A stretch of 64,000 bases of DNA from Lelliottia nimipressuralis (GCF_004402045.1 NZ_SOMG01000015.1:1-64000); one strand, 5' to 3'; positions 48,723 through 57,777 are shown, numbered from the stretch's first letter. Translations and numbers: made by a program. The notes: a model not told the origin generated them from the letters alone.

Positions 48723-49787
48723 TTATTTATTTTTCGCTTCCAGCGTCGCAAACCACGGGGCGATAAAATCTTCGGTCTGGCCCCAGCCCGGAATGATTTT
48801 CCCCAGCGACGCGACGTTCACCGCGCCCGGCTGGGCGGTCAACAGCGCCTGCGGAATGGCCGCTGCTTTGAAATCGTAAGTCGCTGGCGTGGCTTCCCCG
48901 GCAATCTTGTTCGCCACCAGACGCACGTTGGTCGCACCAATCAGCTTCGGATCCACCGCCACGCTCACCTTCCACGGGCTGCCCGGTTCGCGCATCAGCT
49001 GCAGATCCTGGTTGGAGATGTCGATGCTGTAGAGTTTGATCTCGGTGCGGCCGTTCTCTTTCAGCGCCTTATAGGCCCCCTGGCTGAAGGCGTCCCAGGT
49101 GCCCCAGATGGCGTCAATTTTGCCTTTCGGGTATTTCGCCAGGATCGCGCCCACCTTGTTGGCGGTGTCACCCTGCACGTCAGACGAGACCGCGCCGATA
49201 GACTCCAGCTCTTTGATGTCCGGATACTGCTTTTGCAGCTCTTTATAGGCAGCCTGACGACGCTCCATCGGCGGGAAGCCGGCGACCCACAGCTTGACGA
49301 TATTGGCTTTGCCGTTGAAATCTTTCGCCAGCTGGCCAAAGGAGAGATTCGTCAGGGAGGCATCGTCCTGCTGGGTAACGGTCACGCCCGGGATCTCGCC
49401 GTTTACGGCGGTATCAAATACTGCAACTTTAATCCCGGCATCCACCGCCTTCTTCACCAGCGCGGTGGAGTACGGATCGCGCCCCTGAGAGAGAATAATC
49501 CCGTCATATTTCTGGCTGATCGCCTGGTTGACGAAGTCCTGGAATTTGGCATCGTCCCCGTTGCTTAAAAAGGTGCTGACCTTAAAGCCGAGCTTCTTCC
49601 CTTCCTGAATCGCCCCGGCAATAAACTGCGTGGTGTTGTCGTCGGATCCAAGGTTACGGATCACCGCGATGCGGATCGGGCCGTCGTGGTTCGCAATAAC
49701 TGCCGGAACCGGTGCAGGCGTGGCCGCAAAGCCTGGCAGTGAAGTGAGTAACCCAAGTGCCACCAAAGAGAGTGCAATCTTTTTCAT
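48723..49787 (-). CDS. Sugar ABC transporter periplasmic binding protein (ribose type)
   Basis: A periplasmic binding protein of 354 residues with signal peptide MKKIALSLVALGLLTSLPGF ending near AA|TPAP. The mature part has the type-I sugar-binding fold: IRIAVIRNLGSDDNTTQF, a hinge region DGIILSQGRDPYSTALVKKA and GIKVAVFDTAVNG. The ligand is unknown. Class members bind ribose, autoinducer-2 and related pentoses. The position beside mtnK/mtnA makes methylthioribose or a deoxypentose a reasonable guess. It lies 19 nt after its permease gene. Confidence 0.88.
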   Translation of the reverse strand: MKKIALSLVALGLLTSLPGFAATPAPVPAVIANHDGPIRIAVIRNLGSDDNTTQFIAGAIQEGKKLGFKVSTFLSNGDDAKFQDFVNQAISQKYDGIILSQGRDPYSTALVKKAVDAGIKVAVFDTAVNGEIPGVTVTQQDDASLTNLSFGQLAKDFNGKANIVKLWVAGFPPMERRQAAYKELQKQYPDIKELESIGAVSSDVQGDTANKVGAILAKYPKGKIDAIWGTWDAFSQGAYKALKENGRTEIKLYSIDISNQDLQLMREPGSPWKVSVAVDPKLIGATNVRLVANKIAGEATPATYDFKAAAIPQALLTAQPGAVNVASLGKIIPGWGQTEDFIAPWFATLEAKNK

Positions 49788-49806
49788 TTTTTATCCCGTT
49801 GTGTTG

Positions 49807-50802
49807 TCAGCGTTTTTGTATGTAAGTAATGGCCAGCGCCGCAGCGAGCACCAGCCCTTTTATAATGTCCATGGCGTAATACGGTACGGAGAGCATCACC
49901 AGCCCGTTCGACAGCACGCCAAGAATGATCGCCCCGACCAGCGTTCCCAGCGCGTTCGGCTTGCCGGATCCGGCCAGCGAGAAGCCAATCCAGGCCGCTG
50001 CTACCGCATCCATCAGATACCCGCCGCCCGCATTCACCTGCGACGACCCGATGCGCGACGCCAGCAAAATCCCGCCCAGGCCCGCCAGCAGCGAGGCAAT
50101 CACGTAGGCCGCTACCTTGTAGCGCGTGGTGCGTATCCCGGAGAGGCGCGCTGCTTCCGGGTTACCGCCAATGGCGTACATCCGACGACCATGAGTAGTG
50201 AGCGACAGCCCAAGCTGCGCCAGAATCGTCACCACCAGCATGATGATGACGATGGTCGGCACCTGCCCCAGCAGGCTGAACGCCGCCGGAATGGTGCCTT
50301 CCGCCATGTCGCCGCTCGGCAGCACCATGTTTTCGGTAATCGACCCGCCGTAGCTGTAGGTCATTGCCACGCCCTGGATCACAAACAGGCTGGCAAGCGT
50401 CGCGAGCATGTCCGGAATACGCAGGATGACGATCAGAAAAGCGTTAAACAGCCCCACCAGCGTGCAGAGCGCGAGGGTGATAAGGATCGACTCAGTGGTG
50501 CCGAAGCCGTGCCAGACGAACAGCGAAATCACCAGCGCGTTCGCCAGCGACGCCGTTGACCCCACGGAGAGATCGAACCCGCCGATGGTCAGCGAAATCG
50601 ACACGCCGATAGCAATCACCGTCACGATGGCAATCGAGCGCAGAATATTGATGATGTTGTTCGGATCGAGGAAGCTGTCCGACGCCAGGCCAAAAACGGC
50701 CACCAGCGCGACGACGGTCAGCAACATGCCCCACTTGTAGAGAAAATCGAAAATCTGCTGGCGGCCAGACGCCGCCGCGTTCACTGAAAGGGCCTTGCTC
50801 AC
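49807..50802 (-). CDS. Sugar ABC transporter permease (RbsC-like)
   Basis: A BPD-transporter-family membrane protein of 331 residues with about eight to ten helices. It has the family motifs VSISLTIGGFDLSVGSTASL and the cytoplasmic EAA-like segment MYAIGGNPEAARLSGI. It is the single permease of this importer and would work as a homodimer. Its start overlaps the ATPase gene by ATGA. Confidence 0.9.
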   Translation of the reverse strand: MSKALSVNAAASGRQQIFDFLYKWGMLLTVVALVAVFGLASDSFLDPNNIINILRSIAIVTVIAIGVSISLTIGGFDLSVGSTASLANALVISLFVWHGFGTTESILITLALCTLVGLFNAFLIVILRIPDMLATLASLFVIQGVAMTYSYGGSITENMVLPSGDMAEGTIPAAFSLLGQVPTIVIIMLVVTILAQLGLSLTTHGRRMYAIGGNPEAARLSGIRTTRYKVAAYVIASLLAGLGGILLASRIGSSQVNAGGGYLMDAVAAAWIGFSLAGSGKPNALGTLVGAIILGVLSNGLVMLSVPYYAMDIIKGLVLAAALAITYIQKR

Positions 50803-52301
50803 GGCGCCGTTCCTCCGGTTGAATAATAAAGTAGTGTCTCTTCACGGGCCTCGGCCCCGGCGATTTCCGCCACGATACGCCCGTCCCACAGCACGCAGAT
50901 GCGGTCGCACAATCCCACCAGCTCGGCAAATTCCCCGGAGGCGTAAATGACCCCTTTGCCCTCGCGCGCCAGGCCGTCAATCAGCTGGAACAGGTCGGTT
51001 TTGGCTTTCACATCCACGCCTTTGGTCGGCTCGTCGAATATCAGCACGCTGGCGTCATTGCGCAGCCATTTGCCGATGGCGACTTTTTGCTGGTTACCGC
51101 CGGACAGACGGCGCAGCACCTGGCCTGGGCCGCGCGCCCGAACGCCGATGCGGGCAATGACCTCCTCCGCCCAGCGCCACGCCTGACGATGGCCGAAGAG
51201 GCTCCAGCGCGAGAAGCTGTTATCCGCCGTCACCGCCAGGTTCATGCTTACCGGCTCGTCGATAAAGATGCCCTCTTTGCGCCGCTCTTCCGGCACCAGT
51301 GCCAGCCCACGCAGCACGGAATCCGCCGGGTCGCGCGGTTTCCAGGGCTGATGATTCAGCTCACCGCGCGCCACGCGGCTTTTGCTGGCGCCAAACAGCG
51401 CCTTGCAGAGTTCGGTTTTACCCGCGCCCGCCAGCCCGGCGATGCCGAGAATTTCGCCTTTGCGCAGGTGCAGGGAGATATCTTTCAGCAGCGCGTCGTC
51501 GTGCAGCCCCTCCACGCGCAGCAGCGTTTCGCCGCCGTGCGGAGGGCGCGCGGGCGGGTAGATATCGCTCAGCACGTGGCCGAGCATTTTCTCGACGATG
51601 ACCTCGCCGCTGAGGTCCGCCATCGGGCCGGACTCAATCAGCTTGCCGTCGCGCAGCACCGTCAGGGTGTCGCAGATGGCTTTTAGCTCGTGAATACGAT
51701 GTGAGATAAACACCACGCCGATGCCCTGCTGCTTTAAGCGTTTTACTACGGCAAACAGACGTTCGCTTTCGTGCGCATCCAGCGGCGCGGTGGGCTCATC
51801 GAGAATTAAAAAACGGCAGTGGTGGGACAGCGCCCGCGCCAGTAAAATCTGCTGCTTTTCGGCAAGCGAGCAGCTGTCGATAACGCGACGCACGTCCAGG
51901 GAGACGTCCAGCTGCGACAGCGCCTGTCTCGCCTGCTGACGAACGGTGCGCCAGCTGAAGCGGTGCCCCGGCTGCGCCAGCCTGTCGAGCATGATATTTT
52001 CGGCAATGGTTAACCCCGGGATCAGCGCCACGTCCACTTCCTGCTGAACCAGATGGATCCCCAGCCGTTTGGCGTCCAGCGGTTCACGAATGCTCACCGG
52101 CTGGTTGTTAATGCAGATTTCACCCTCATAGTGGTCATGCGTTCCGCACAGCACCGCCATCAGCGTCGATTTCCCCGCGCCGTTGGCGCCGGTCAGCGCA
52201 TGCACGGAACCGCCGGTTAAGGTGAAATTGACGCGCGACAGTGCCTGAAAGCCGGAAAAGGCCAGGCTGATACCACGCATCTCAAGGCGACTGGAAACCA
52301 T
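50799..52301 (-). CDS. Sugar ABC transporter ATPase, duplicated (RbsA-like)
   Basis: A 500-residue fused ATPase. The N-terminal domain has Walker A GANGAGKST, Walker B FLILDEPTAPLD and a degenerate signature SLAEKQQILLARAL. The C-terminal domain has the atypical Walker A GLAGAGKTEL normal for this class, signature LSGGNQQKVAIGKW and Walker B LIFDEPTKGVD. The ATG at 52301 has GAAGGA upstream; the frame continues 59 codons upstream without similarity. It is the first gene of the operon ATPase-permease-binding protein-LVIVD, divergent from hcxA. Confidence 0.91.
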   Translation of the reverse strand: MVSSRLEMRGISLAFSGFQALSRVNFTLTGGSVHALTGANGAGKSTLMAVLCGTHDHYEGEICINNQPVSIREPLDAKRLGIHLVQQEVDVALIPGLTIAENIMLDRLAQPGHRFSWRTVRQQARQALSQLDVSLDVRRVIDSCSLAEKQQILLARALSHHCRFLILDEPTAPLDAHESERLFAVVKRLKQQGIGVVFISHRIHELKAICDTLTVLRDGKLIESGPMADLSGEVIVEKMLGHVLSDIYPPARPPHGGETLLRVEGLHDDALLKDISLHLRKGEILGIAGLAGAGKTELCKALFGASKSRVARGELNHQPWKPRDPADSVLRGLALVPEERRKEGIFIDEPVSMNLAVTADNSFSRWSLFGHRQAWRWAEEVIARIGVRARGPGQVLRRLSGGNQQKVAIGKWLRNDASVLIFDEPTKGVDVKAKTDLFQLIDGLAREGKGVIYASGEFAELVGLCDRICVLWDGRIVAEIAGAEAREETLLYYSTGGTAP

Positions 52302-52461
52302 CCGCGTAAATCCTTCATTACTCTTCTGATTTATCGAATTTTTCACAGCTCCGGTTGACTGACAACGACGGAAAAGGCATAAGATAAAGCGAAATATTAT
52401 TAGCCATCCGGATGTCCAGACATAACATCGGGTTAGCGCTTCCCTAAAAAAGGACACCTTC

Positions 52462-53550
52462 ATGAGCAACACCGACATCCGCGTCGTTCCCGGCCCGGCG
52501 AACTATTTCTCTCATCCCGGAAGCCTTGCGCGTCTGCATGACTTCTTTACCCCGGAACAGCTTTCCCGCGCGGTGTGGATTTACGGCGAGCGCGCCATCG
52601 AAGGCGCGCGCCCTTTCCTGCCGGAGAGCTTTAACACCCCGGGCGCAAAGCACCTGTTGTTTAAAGGCCACTGCAGCGAGCGCGACGTCACCCACCTGGT
52701 GAACGAAGCCGGCAGCGGTGCGAGCGTGGTGATCGGCGTTGGCGGCGGCGCGGTGATGGATACGGTGAAAGCCGTGGCGCGTCGTTTAGGTGTTCCGTTC
52801 GTGGGTATCCCCACCGTGGCTGCCACCTGTGCGGCGTGGACGCCGCTCTCCGTCTGGTACAACGATGCCGGTCAGGCGCTGCAGTTTGAGATATTCGACG
52901 ACGCCAACTTCCTGGTGCTGGTGGAGCCGCAAATCATCCTCAACGCGCCAGCGGAGTATCTGCTGGCGGGAATTGGCGATACGCTGGCGAAGTGGTACGA
53001 AGCGGTGGTTCTCGCGCCGCAGCCTGAAAACCTGCCGCTGACCGTGCGTCTGGGCATTAACGGCGCGCTGGCGATCCGCGACGTGCTGCTGGAGCATAGC
53101 GAGGAAGCGCTGGCTGACCAGCAGCGTGGCGAACAAACCCAGGCGTTCAGGGACGTGGTGGATGCCATTATTGCCGGTGGCGGGATGGTCGGCGGGCTGG
53201 GCGAACGCTATACGCGCGTGGCGGCGGCGCATGCGGTGCACAACGGCTTAACCGTGTTGCCGCAGACGGAAAAATACCTCCACGGCACCAAGGTGGCCTA
53301 CGGCATTCTGGTGCAAAGCGCCCTGCTCGGCCAGGACGACGTGCTGGGCCAGCTGGTCTCGGCGTATCGGCGTTTTAACCTGCCGACCACGCTTCGCGCG
53401 CTGGAGGTCGACATCCATAACCGCGACGAACTGGATAAGGTTATTGCCCACACCCTGCGCCCGGTGGAGTCGATTCATTATCTGCCGGTGACGTTAACGC
53501 CTGAGGTTCTGCGCGCGGCGTTTGAGAAGGTGGAATACTTCAGCCGTTAA
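52462..53550 (+). CDS. hcxA: Hydroxycarboxylate dehydrogenase HcxA (YbdH)
   Basis: An iron/zinc-dependent alcohol dehydrogenase of the glycerol dehydrogenase branch, 362 residues. In E. coli the enzyme reduces 2-oxo acids such as 2-oxobutyrate with NADPH. The nucleotide-binding motif is VVIGVGGGAVMDTVKAVARR (about 91-110). The metal ligands lie in AGIGDTLAKWYE (Asp), VAAAHAVHNGL (His) and YLHGTKVAYG (His). The sequence follows E. coli YbdH closely. It diverges from the ABC operon. Reduction of keto acids beside methionine salvage may not be coincidence. Confidence 0.9.
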   Translation: MSNTDIRVVPGPANYFSHPGSLARLHDFFTPEQLSRAVWIYGERAIEGARPFLPESFNTPGAKHLLFKGHCSERDVTHLVNEAGSGASVVIGVGGGAVMDTVKAVARRLGVPFVGIPTVAATCAAWTPLSVWYNDAGQALQFEIFDDANFLVLVEPQIILNAPAEYLLAGIGDTLAKWYEAVVLAPQPENLPLTVRLGINGALAIRDVLLEHSEEALADQQRGEQTQAFRDVVDAIIAGGGMVGGLGERYTRVAAAHAVHNGLTVLPQTEKYLHGTKVAYGILVQSALLGQDDVLGQLVSAYRRFNLPTTLRALEVDIHNRDELDKVIAHTLRPVESIHYLPVTLTPEVLRAAFEKVEYFSR

Positions 53551-53607
53551 TCGCCCCGACCGTCTATACCTAATGATGATTCTCATCACTCTCGCAACGA
53601 GGTCATC

Positions 53608-54351
53608 ATGCAGATCGATTTAACTGGTAAGAAGGCGCTGGTTACCGGCGCCAGCCGTGGGTTGGGTCGTGCTATCGCACTGTCGCTGGCAAGCGCCGGT
53701 GCCGACGTGGTTATTACGTATGAAAAATCAGCCGACAAAGCCCAGGCGGTTGCCGATGAAATAAAGGCGCTTGGGCGGCACGGTGAAGCGGTGCAGGCCG
53801 ACAGCGCCAGCGCGCAGGCGATTCAGGATGCCGTCACCCATGCGGCACGCTCTCTCGGCGGGCTGGACATTCTGGTCAACAACGCCGGGATCGCGCGCGG
53901 CGGCCCGCTGGAGTCCATGACGCTGGCGGACATTGATGCCCTTATCAACGTCAATATTCGTGGGGTGGTCATCGCCATCCAGGAAGCGCTGGTGCATATG
54001 TCCGACGGCGGACGCATCATTAACATCGGTAGCTGTCTGGCTAACCGCGTGGCCATGCCGGGCATTGCCGTTTACTCAATGACGAAATCCGCCCTCAACT
54101 CCCTCACCCGCGGCCTGGCGCGCGATTTAGGCCCACGCGGCATCACCGTTAACCTTGTTCACCCAGGACCGACAAACAGCGATATGAATCCGGAGGACGG
54201 GGAACAGGCGGAAGCCCAGCGCCAGATGATTGCCGTCGGTCACTACGGCCAGCCGGAAGACATCGCGGCGGCGGTCACCTTCCTTGCCAGCTCGGCCGCC
54301 GGGCAGATCTCCGGCACAGGGCTGGACGTGGATGGCGGTCTGAACGCCTGA
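53608..54351 (+). CDS. SDR-family oxidoreductase
   Basis: A classical short-chain dehydrogenase of 247 residues. The TGxxxGxG cofactor site is VTGASRGLGRAIA (about 12-24), the NNAG motif is ILVNNAGIARGG, and the catalytic Ser and YxxxK are in NIGSCLANRVAMPG and VYSMTKSALN. The substrate is unknown. It most resembles FabG-like and BdcA-like enzymes. GAGG lies upstream of the ATG. It follows hcxA by 57 nt and may share its transcript. Confidence 0.85.
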   Translation: MQIDLTGKKALVTGASRGLGRAIALSLASAGADVVITYEKSADKAQAVADEIKALGRHGEAVQADSASAQAIQDAVTHAARSLGGLDILVNNAGIARGGPLESMTLADIDALINVNIRGVVIAIQEALVHMSDGGRIINIGSCLANRVAMPGIAVYSMTKSALNSLTRGLARDLGPRGITVNLVHPGPTNSDMNPEDGEQAEAQRQMIAVGHYGQPEDIAAAVTFLASSAAGQISGTGLDVDGGLNA

Positions 54352-54368
54352 TCGCACATTTTCTGCAA

Positions 54369-54396
54369 GCCTCTGTCGCCTGGCAGAGGCGTTTTC
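54369..54396 (+). terminator. Terminator-like hairpin after the SDR gene
   Basis: GCCTCTG/CAGAGGC closes around an 8-nt loop and is followed by GTTTTCG. The T-tract is short. Confidence 0.5.
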
Positions 54397-54534
54397 GAGC
54401 CGCCTCGACGGTTTGAGTTTTGCCTCTTACCTGCGTTTTTTCTCCGCTCTACAGTACCCCATAAGAAATTCGGAATTTATCTAATAGCCTTATTATTTCC
54501 TTATATTTTGTGTGGGCGTACAGTGGAGGTACGG

Positions 54535-54832
54535 ATGAAGATTGTCTGGTCAAAGAATGCAAAGAAAGAGTTTTCCAAGATCGATTGGCCGATATCAGCG
54601 AAGAATCAAAGCAAAACTTGCTGAGCTGGACGCTCGCTCAGCTCCCCGGCCCGATATCAAAAAAATATCGGCAACAGAAAATCATTTCCGGCTACGCGTT
54701 GGCGATTACCGCATTCTGATTACACTTCGGGACGATCCCGATAATCATTGTTATGTTTTGGCCGTCAAGCGCAGAACATCAACGACCTACCTTCACGAGG
54801 AGAAAGCCCCCTATGGCTGTTCAGCTAATTAA
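54535..54832 (+). pseudogene. Frameshifted RelE/ParE-family toxin gene
   Basis: An ATG at 54535 with GGAGG 5 nt upstream opens a RelE-like frame, MKIVWSKNAKKEFSKIDW, that stops at 54624. The rest of a RelE protein continues in the next frame: YQRRIKAKLAELDARSAP, ATENHFRLRVGDYRILITL and VKRRTSTTYLHEEK, ending at 54832. Removing one C from GGCC at 54587-54590 joins the halves into a 98-residue toxin reading KIDWRYQRRIKAK. The toxin is therefore probably inactive. It overlaps the antitoxin gene by 20 nt. A sequencing error or programmed frameshift cannot be excluded. Confidence 0.8.
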
Positions 54833-55217
54833 GGACGATGACGGAAAAGCGCAGTACGTCGTTATTCCCTATGATGAATACTTTCGTATGTGCTTACAGA
54901 TGGCAGAAATTGACGACGAAACCGATGATGATCTAGAGGATATTGAAGTCGAACACGATTGTTATGATGACGTAGGATTACCTGGCGAAGTGTGCGACGT
55001 CATGCATAACGAGAACGTCAGCCTGCAGGCCGCGTGGCGCATTCTGCGCGGCATGTCCCAGCAGGAGGTGGCGGAGAAACTCGGCATCAGCCAGTCTGCC
55101 GTGTCACAGCTAGAGGCGCTGGACTCCCGTCCGCAAAGGCGCACCCGCGAAAAACTGGCGGCCATTTACGGCTGTAAGCAGGAGCAGATCAGCCTCTATT
55201 TACCGAAAGAGGGTTAA
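54813..55217 (+). CDS. XRE-family antitoxin of the RelE-type module
   Basis: A 134-residue protein with an N-terminal acidic part ([20 protein letters not shown], then a run of Asp/Glu near residues 32-50). The C-terminal Cro/CI helix-turn-helix is [20 protein letters not shown] near residues 87-106. It would neutralise the toxin and repress its own promoter. The order toxin then antitoxin is typical of RelE/HigB-XRE pairs. The antitoxin frame is intact although the toxin is broken. Its stop overlaps that of convergent ybdD by 3 nt. Confidence 0.85.
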   Translation: MAVQLIKDDDGKAQYVVIPYDEYFRMCLQMAEIDDETDDDLEDIEVEHDCYDDVGLPGEVCDVMHNENVSLQAAWRILRGMSQQEVAEKLGISQSAVSQLEALDSRPQRRTREKLAAIYGCKQEQISLYLPKEG

Positions 55218-55411
55218 CAGCACTTCGCCCCGCCCTTGCCGCCGTAGCGCGCGTCCTGACGATCGCGGAAAAATTCTTCGTACGTCATTGGCGTCTGGTC
55301 CGGATGGTTAACCCGCATATGCTCGACGTAGTTGTCGTAGTCCGGCACGCCAATCATCATTTTGGCGGCCTGGCCTAAGTATTTACCTGCTTTAGAGAGG
55401 GTGTCGAACAT
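55214..55411 (-). CDS. ybdD: YbdD, small YjiX/DUF466-family protein
   Basis: A 65-residue protein found beside CstA-family transporters; its paralogue YjiX accompanies BtsT. The conserved core is [20 protein letters not shown] and [18 protein letters not shown], with a Cys-rich end KCC. It is thought to assist the pyruvate/peptide carrier, but its role is unproven. It is downstream of cstA in the same operon. Confidence 0.92.
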   Translation of the reverse strand: MFDTLSKAGKYLGQAAKMMIGVPDYDNYVEHMRVNHPDQTPMTYEEFFRDRQDARYGGKGGAKCC

Positions 55412-55431
55412 CTTTCAGGTCTCACAGGTTA

Positions 55432-55463
55432 TGTAGGCCGGGTAAGCGCTAGCGCCACCCGGC
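55432..55463. repeat. Single REP element between cstA and ybdD
   Basis: TGTAGGCCGGGTAAGCGCTA followed by GCGCCACCCGGC, one REP with its own hairpin. Confidence 0.85.
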
Positions 55464-55470
55464 TTACCGG

Positions 55471-57576
55471 TTAATGTGCCCCTTTCGCCTGGGTCACGAT
55501 TACATCCAGGTTCTCAGGCATTGGCTCGTACGGTGTCTCTTTCGCCGTCGGCTTGTCTTCTTTCAGTGCCGCCAGCGCGGTCTTCAGAGAATACAACGCC
55601 AGCACCACGACCACCACCATAAAGAAGATGGTCAGCCCGGCATCCAGACGGTTGTTAAACACCAGCTGTGACAGCTGTGATTCCGTATACTGCGCCGGGA
55701 TCTTGCCGCTGTCGATCATCGCCTGGAACTTGTTGGCAATCGCCAGGAAGCCCACCTTATTGTCCGGGCTGAAGGCTTTCTGCCAGCCCGCGGTCAGGGT
55801 ACAAATCAGCAGCCACGCCGTTGGCAGCAACGCCACCCATGCATAACGCTGGCGCTTCATCTTGAACAGCACCACCGCGCAGAGCATCAGCGCCATGCCT
55901 GCCAGCATCTGGTTGGCGATACCGAACAGCGGCCACAGGGTGTTAATCCCACCCAGCGGATCCACCACGCCCTGATGCAGGAAATAGCCCCACGCCAGCA
56001 CGCACAGCGCCGTTGCCAGCAGGTTAGCCGGGAGCGAATCGGTACGCTTCAGGTTCGGAGAGATCACGCCCAGCAGGTCCTGCAGCATAAAGCGCGCCGC
56101 ACGGGTGCCCGCATCCACCGCCGTCAGGATAAACAGCGCTTCAAACAGAATGGCGAAGTGATACCAGAACGACACGTCCATCAGCCCGCCCAGCGCGCCG
56201 TGGAGAATGTAGGCCATGCCCACCGCAAGCGTAGGCGCCCCGCCTGCGCGGGAGATAATCGACTGCTCGCCCACCTCATTCGCAATGCTGGTTAACGTGT
56301 CTGGCGTAATCGCAAAGCCCCAGCCGCTCACGACCTGTGCGGCAGACGCCACGACGTCAACGGTGCCGGCCGGGGCCAGTACCGCCATCGGGCTGTTCAT
56401 CGCGAAGTAGACGCCCGGGTCGATGATACAGGCGGAGACCAGCGCCATGATGGCCACGAAAGACTCCATCAGCATGCCGCCGTAGCCAATCAGGCAAGCC
56501 TGATTTTCATTCGCCAGCATCTTCGGCGTGGTGCCGGAGGCAATCAGGGCGTGGAAGCCCGACACCGCACCGCAGGCGATGGTGATAAACAGGAACGGGA
56601 ACAGGTTGCCGGTCCAGACCGGGCCGGTGCCGTCGATGAATTTAGTCAGCGCGGGCATGGTCAGGGTCGGGCGCATAATCAAAATGCCAATCGCCAGCCC
56701 GACGATGGTACCAATTTTCAGGAAAGTGGAGAGGTAGTCGCGCGGGGCCAGCAGGAGCCACACCGGCAGCACTGCCGCCACAAAGCCGTATCCCACCAGC
56801 ATCCAGGTGAGCTGTACGCCGGTGAAGTCGAAGAACGGTGCCCAGGTCGGGCTTTCTGCTACCCAGCCGCCGGAGATAATGGCGAACACGAGGAACACCA
56901 GGCCAATCACCGACACTTCACCAATGCGGCCCGGACGCAGATAGCGAATGTAGATCCCCATAAACAGCGCCAGCGGAATGGTAAAGGCAACGGTATACGT
57001 CCCCCATGGGCTGTGGGTCAGCGCTTTCACCACGATCATCGCCAGCACCGCAAGGATGATCACCATGATCATAAAGGTCGCCACCAGCGCAATAACCCCG
57101 GCCGTTGCCCCCATCTCCTCTTTCACCAGCTCGCCCAGCGAGCGACCGTCGCGGCGGGTGGAGACGAACAACACCATAAAGTCCTGCACCGCGCCCGCCA
57201 GCACTACGCCAGCGAGGATCCAGATCATCCCCGGCAGGTAGCCCATCTGCGCCGCCAGCACCGGCCCCACCAGCGGACCCGCTCCGGCAATCGCCGCAAA
57301 ATGGTGACCGAACAGCACTTTTTTATCGGTCGGAACGTAGTCCAGCCCGTCGTTATGACGAACAGCGGGCGTCATGCGCGTGGCATCAACCCCTAAGACG
57401 TTCTTCGCGATAAAGCGGCCATAAAAACGATATGCGATCAGATAAATGCAGACGGAGGCGACAACGATCCACAGCGCGTTGATCTGTTCCCCCCGGTTGA
57501 GGGCGATATAGCCCAGGGCAAAGGCTCCCACAACGGAGAGCCCTGCCCATATAAGGTATTTCCCTGAGTTGTTCAT
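55471..57576 (-). CDS. cstA: CstA, carbon-starvation pyruvate/peptide transporter
   Basis: An inner-membrane carrier of 701 residues with about 18 helices, of the CstA family. It is known to import pyruvate and to be needed for peptide use under carbon starvation. Conserved parts include LDYVPTDKKVLFGHHFAAIAGAGPLVGPVLAAQMGYLPG, cited here by positions 74-112 rather than as a motif, plus VVLAGAVQDFMVLFVSTRRD and FHALIASGTTPKML. It heads the cstA-ybdD operon. CRP control is known in E. coli. Confidence 0.95.
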   Translation of the reverse strand: MNNSGKYLIWAGLSVVGAFALGYIALNRGEQINALWIVVASVCIYLIAYRFYGRFIAKNVLGVDATRMTPAVRHNDGLDYVPTDKKVLFGHHFAAIAGAGPLVGPVLAAQMGYLPGMIWILAGVVLAGAVQDFMVLFVSTRRDGRSLGELVKEEMGATAGVIALVATFMIMVIILAVLAMIVVKALTHSPWGTYTVAFTIPLALFMGIYIRYLRPGRIGEVSVIGLVFLVFAIISGGWVAESPTWAPFFDFTGVQLTWMLVGYGFVAAVLPVWLLLAPRDYLSTFLKIGTIVGLAIGILIMRPTLTMPALTKFIDGTGPVWTGNLFPFLFITIACGAVSGFHALIASGTTPKMLANENQACLIGYGGMLMESFVAIMALVSACIIDPGVYFAMNSPMAVLAPAGTVDVVASAAQVVSGWGFAITPDTLTSIANEVGEQSIISRAGGAPTLAVGMAYILHGALGGLMDVSFWYHFAILFEALFILTAVDAGTRAARFMLQDLLGVISPNLKRTDSLPANLLATALCVLAWGYFLHQGVVDPLGGINTLWPLFGIANQMLAGMALMLCAVVLFKMKRQRYAWVALLPTAWLLICTLTAGWQKAFSPDNKVGFLAIANKFQAMIDSGKIPAQYTESQLSQLVFNNRLDAGLTIFFMVVVVVLALYSLKTALAALKEDKPTAKETPYEPMPENLDVIVTQAKGAH

Positions 57577-57695
57577 CGTGGTTATCCGTTGTTATGAAAC
57601 AGTGAGATGTTACATTTTGTTTCTAGAACAACCGCTAAAATTTAACAACTTTGAAACGCAATAATGTGTGGTCAAACCAGAGATTTACACCACAT

Positions 57696-57711
57696 TGTTA
57701 ACCCGATCACT
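57696..57711. promoter_or_regulatory. Possible CRP site upstream of cstA
   Basis: TGTTAACCCGATCACT matches the CRP pattern TGTGAn6TCACA at eight of ten defined positions, about 127 nt before the cstA start. It is plausible because cstA is CRP-dependent in E. coli, but the match is modest. Confidence 0.3.
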
Positions 57712-57737
57712 TCCTGGACTCACGCTTTGGTTTTATA

Positions 57738-57765
57738 GACCGGGTAAGCGCAGCGCCACCCGGCA
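57738..57765. repeat. Single REP element between entH and cstA
   Basis: GACCGGGTAAGCGCAGCGCC followed by ACCCGGCA, directly downstream of entH. Confidence 0.8.
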
Positions 57766-57777
57766 ATCCGGCACGTT

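Noticed and set aside
52302..52478. N-terminal extension of the ABC ATPase running into the hcxA promoter
   Set aside because: The extension would be hydrophobic and non-homologous, and it overlaps the hcxA start. The ATG at 52301 gives a normal RbsA-type length.
54510..54719. Separate 69-residue frame overlapping the RelE region
   Set aside because: It lies in the third frame, unrelated to RelE, and has no ribosome site suited to its start. The frameshifted RelE reading explains the region.
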